Origin: an uncultured Acidimicrobiaceae bacterium
GTDB taxonomy: Bacteria; Actinomycetota; Acidimicrobiia; Spongiisociales; UBA5794
Length of the DNA stretch: 13,004 bases
Direction of reading: 5' to 3'
NCBI GenBank assembly: GCA_947258635.1
Contig: CAMYJM010000067.1
Location: 6,263-19,266, forward strand
Numbering within the stretch: the stretch's first letter is position 1; each line of letters opens with the position of its first letter. A model generated the notes under the pieces. The model was given only the letters and a program-made list of their open reading frames with translations. It had not been told where the DNA came from and made no database searches. The position numbers and the translations under genes were made by a program. This document shows, piece after piece, positions 11,860 to 13,004 of this stretch.

Positions 11860-12306
11860 ATGTACGATCTGTTGTTAGTGCTCCACATTGTGGGGGTTTC
11901 CACATGGCTCGGAGCCAACATGGTTCAGTTCCTGTCCACGAGGCGCTTGGTCGCCCAAGGCGGGCAGCTGGCGGCGGCGTGGACGGGGATGACCTTGCGC
12001 TGGGGGCGGATCCTCTACATGCCGGCGGCGATCCTGGTGCTGGTGACGGGAACCTGGCTGGTTCTCGATGCAGGATGGGAATTCAGTCACGCCTTCGTTT
12101 CGATCGGCTTCATGGTGGTCATCATTGCCACGATTCTCGGGATCGTCGTGACCGCCAAGATTGGAGAACGGGCTACCGCCGCCTTTGGATCGGGTGACGA
12201 CGCTTCCGGGAATGCCGAGACCAAAAAGCTGATCGCGTGGGTGATCCTCGATACGCTGCTGGTCGTCATCGCTATCTTCGCCATGGTTGGCAAGTGGGGT
12301 GTGTAG
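11860..12306 (+). CDS. Four-helix membrane protein, DUF2269/CopD-like
   Basis: The product is 148 residues with membrane helices at about 3-24, 51-70, 76-99 and 124-144. The start at 11860 is well supported: GGAGGG (11851-11856) lies 3-4 nt before the ATG, and the first helix begins at once with MYDLLLVLHIVGVSTWLGAN. That opening, a His in helix 1 (His9) followed by Gly and Trp-x-Gly, is typical of DUF2269 and related copper-resistance-D-like membrane proteins, some of which are thought to bind heme or metal; the family call is tentative. Arg47, Arg50 and a charged loop at 100-123 probably face the cytoplasm. A TAGGCT box at 11820-11825 could be its -10, giving a leader of about 28 nt. It is divergent from the dehydratase gene. 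Confidence 0.8.
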   Translation: MYDLLLVLHIVGVSTWLGANMVQFLSTRRLVAQGGQLAAAWTGMTLRWGRILYMPAAILVLVTGTWLVLDAGWEFSHAFVSIGFMVVIIATILGIVVTAKIGERATAAFGSGDDASGNAETKKLIAWVILDTLLVVIAIFAMVGKWGV

Positions 12307-12315
12307 TCGGAACCG

Positions 12316-12344
12316 CTGACTGCCGATAATCCGTTCTGTAGGGT
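12316..12344 (+). promoter_or_regulatory. Candidate promoter CTGACT-N17-TAGGGT
   Basis: CTGACT (12316-12321) matches four of six bases of TTGACA, and TAGGGT (12339-12344) fits TANNNT at a 17 bp spacing. It lies in the 73 bp gap after the membrane protein gene and would start transcription about 30 nt before the GTG at 12380. Confidence 0.35.
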
Positions 12345-12379
12345 GAAGCCACCGCAGCGAAAGAACAGGGGGTGGGCGA

Positions 12380-13004
12380 GTGTCTGCGGGCGGGGCGAGA
12401 AACCGAGGCTGGACAACCGTTCACCGCATCTCGGCCGTTCTCGCCGCCCTGATGGCCTTCCAGTTGATGGCGACGGCGAAGGCCGCTCGTCTCGATACGA
12501 CCGAGGCGCTGATGCCGTCTCCACCGGCGGACGTCCTTCCGGTCGCCGCCCCTGCCGTGCGCGCGACCACTCCGGCGAGCACGGTGCCGATGGTCGGCCG
12601 GGGCTGGGCGATGCCGGTATCGCTGGCGGCGGCTGAATACGCCTCGCAGTTGCGAGCCCGGTATTTCGAGATTCCGGCCAAGCCGTCTCCACCCGACGAA
12701 GCGATGCTCACTGAGGTCATCGGCCTGCACAAGTCTCGAATTGCCGATGTCGTGGCGCTCCCTCGCCCGGGACCCGTCACTACCCAGCATCAGGGGCTGA
12801 CCATCCGCGACGACCCGATGTCCCCAGTCCGTTACGCGCTCGACGCCGCACGCGGTGTTGTCGCCGTCACCGTCGCAGGGATGCCGGAGGTCGAGTTCGA
12901 GATCGACTCTCGAGACGGCGCCACCGATCTTCACCGCATCGGGGTGACGCCGGTGCTGCTGGGCCATCGACTCGAGGGCACCGTCCCCCGGACGCGCGGG
13001 GAGT
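12380..13004 (+). CDS. Unrecognised exported protein, 3' end beyond the window
   Basis: A frame open from GTG at 12380 to the window edge gives 208 residues with no stop. AGGGGG (12367-12372) lies 7 nt before the GTG, a good ribosome-binding site. Residues 17-34 are hydrophobic after a basic stretch (RNRGWTTVHR) and end in ATAKAA, which fits a signal peptide or anchor. Residues 40-75 are rich in Pro, Ala and Thr, like a linker outside the membrane. The remainder alternates short strands and helices (SLAAAEYASQLRARYFEIPA at 81-100, GVVAVTVAGMPEVEFEIDS at 159-177). I recognise no family. An ATG at codon 25 is a possible later start but would break the signal sequence. Opposite-strand and other-frame ORFs here lack such a start. 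Confidence 0.72.
   Translation, partial: MSAGGARNRGWTTVHRISAVLAALMAFQLMATAKAARLDTTEALMPSPPADVLPVAAPAVRATTPASTVPMVGRGWAMPVSLAAAEYASQLRARYFEIPAKPSPPDEAMLTEVIGLHKSRIADVVALPRPGPVTTQHQGLTIRDDPMSPVRYALDAARGVVAVTVAGMPEVEFEIDSRDGATDLHRIGVTPVLLGHRLEGTVPRTRGE

Noticed and set aside
12272..12967. 231-codon minus-strand frame at the right edge
   Set aside because: It is antisense to the exported-protein frame that has a ribosome site and signal sequence. It is rich in Arg, Asp and Gly with no domain.
1..13004. CRISPR array, tRNA, rRNA, insertion sequence or prophage
   Set aside because: I found no regularly spaced direct repeats of CRISPR length, no recognisable tRNA or rRNA sequence, and no transposase, integrase or phage structural gene by eye. 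No computed scan was possible.

Overview
The window looks like ordinary chromosome from a G+C-rich actinobacterium, probably from or near the class Acidimicrobiia. This placement is inferred from four things: a homodimeric-type pyruvate dehydrogenase E1 very close to the actinobacterial form, an ECF-like sigma region of actinobacterial style, strong G/C bias at third codon positions (which produces long shadow ORFs on both strands), and several starts that sit 6 nt after a TANNNT box, as in actinobacterial leaderless promoters. I see no tRNA, rRNA, CRISPR array, transposase or phage gene.

Layout. (1) 1-4390, plus strand: the tail of a DUF1801-type protein; a 250 bp gap full of small hairpins and short direct repeats; a large DUF3179 lipoprotein; a protein with a sigma-factor-like N-terminus, one membrane helix and a C-terminal beta-propeller-like domain; and a small membrane protein. 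(2) 4435-7835, minus strand: a membrane-anchored fasciclin protein downstream of aceE. (3) 8003-9394, plus strand: a secreted propeller-like protein ending in a proline run and twelve RTX-type calcium-binding units. (4) 9454-11774, minus strand: a threonine/serine dehydratase, a three-helix membrane protein, a gamma-class carbonic anhydrase homologue and a small coiled-coil protein. (5) 11860-13004, plus strand: a four-helix membrane protein and the start of an unrecognised exported protein cut by the window edge.

How the genes relate. aceE supplies acetyl-CoA from pyruvate, but its E2 and E3 partners are not here. The dehydratase makes 2-oxo acids from threonine or serine. Much of the rest is envelope or exported protein: the DUF3179 lipoprotein, the sigma-propeller protein, the fasciclin and RTX proteins, and four small membrane or exported proteins of unknown role. 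The most unusual gene is 2047-3702, which joins a transcription-factor-like cytoplasmic part to an outward-facing propeller through a single membrane helix, with no separate anti-sigma gene beside it. It follows the DUF3179 lipoprotein by 49 bp, and that gap contains a perfect 12 bp palindrome. The other signals of interest are the hairpin cluster at 254-454 and the repeated leaderless-type promoter spacing.
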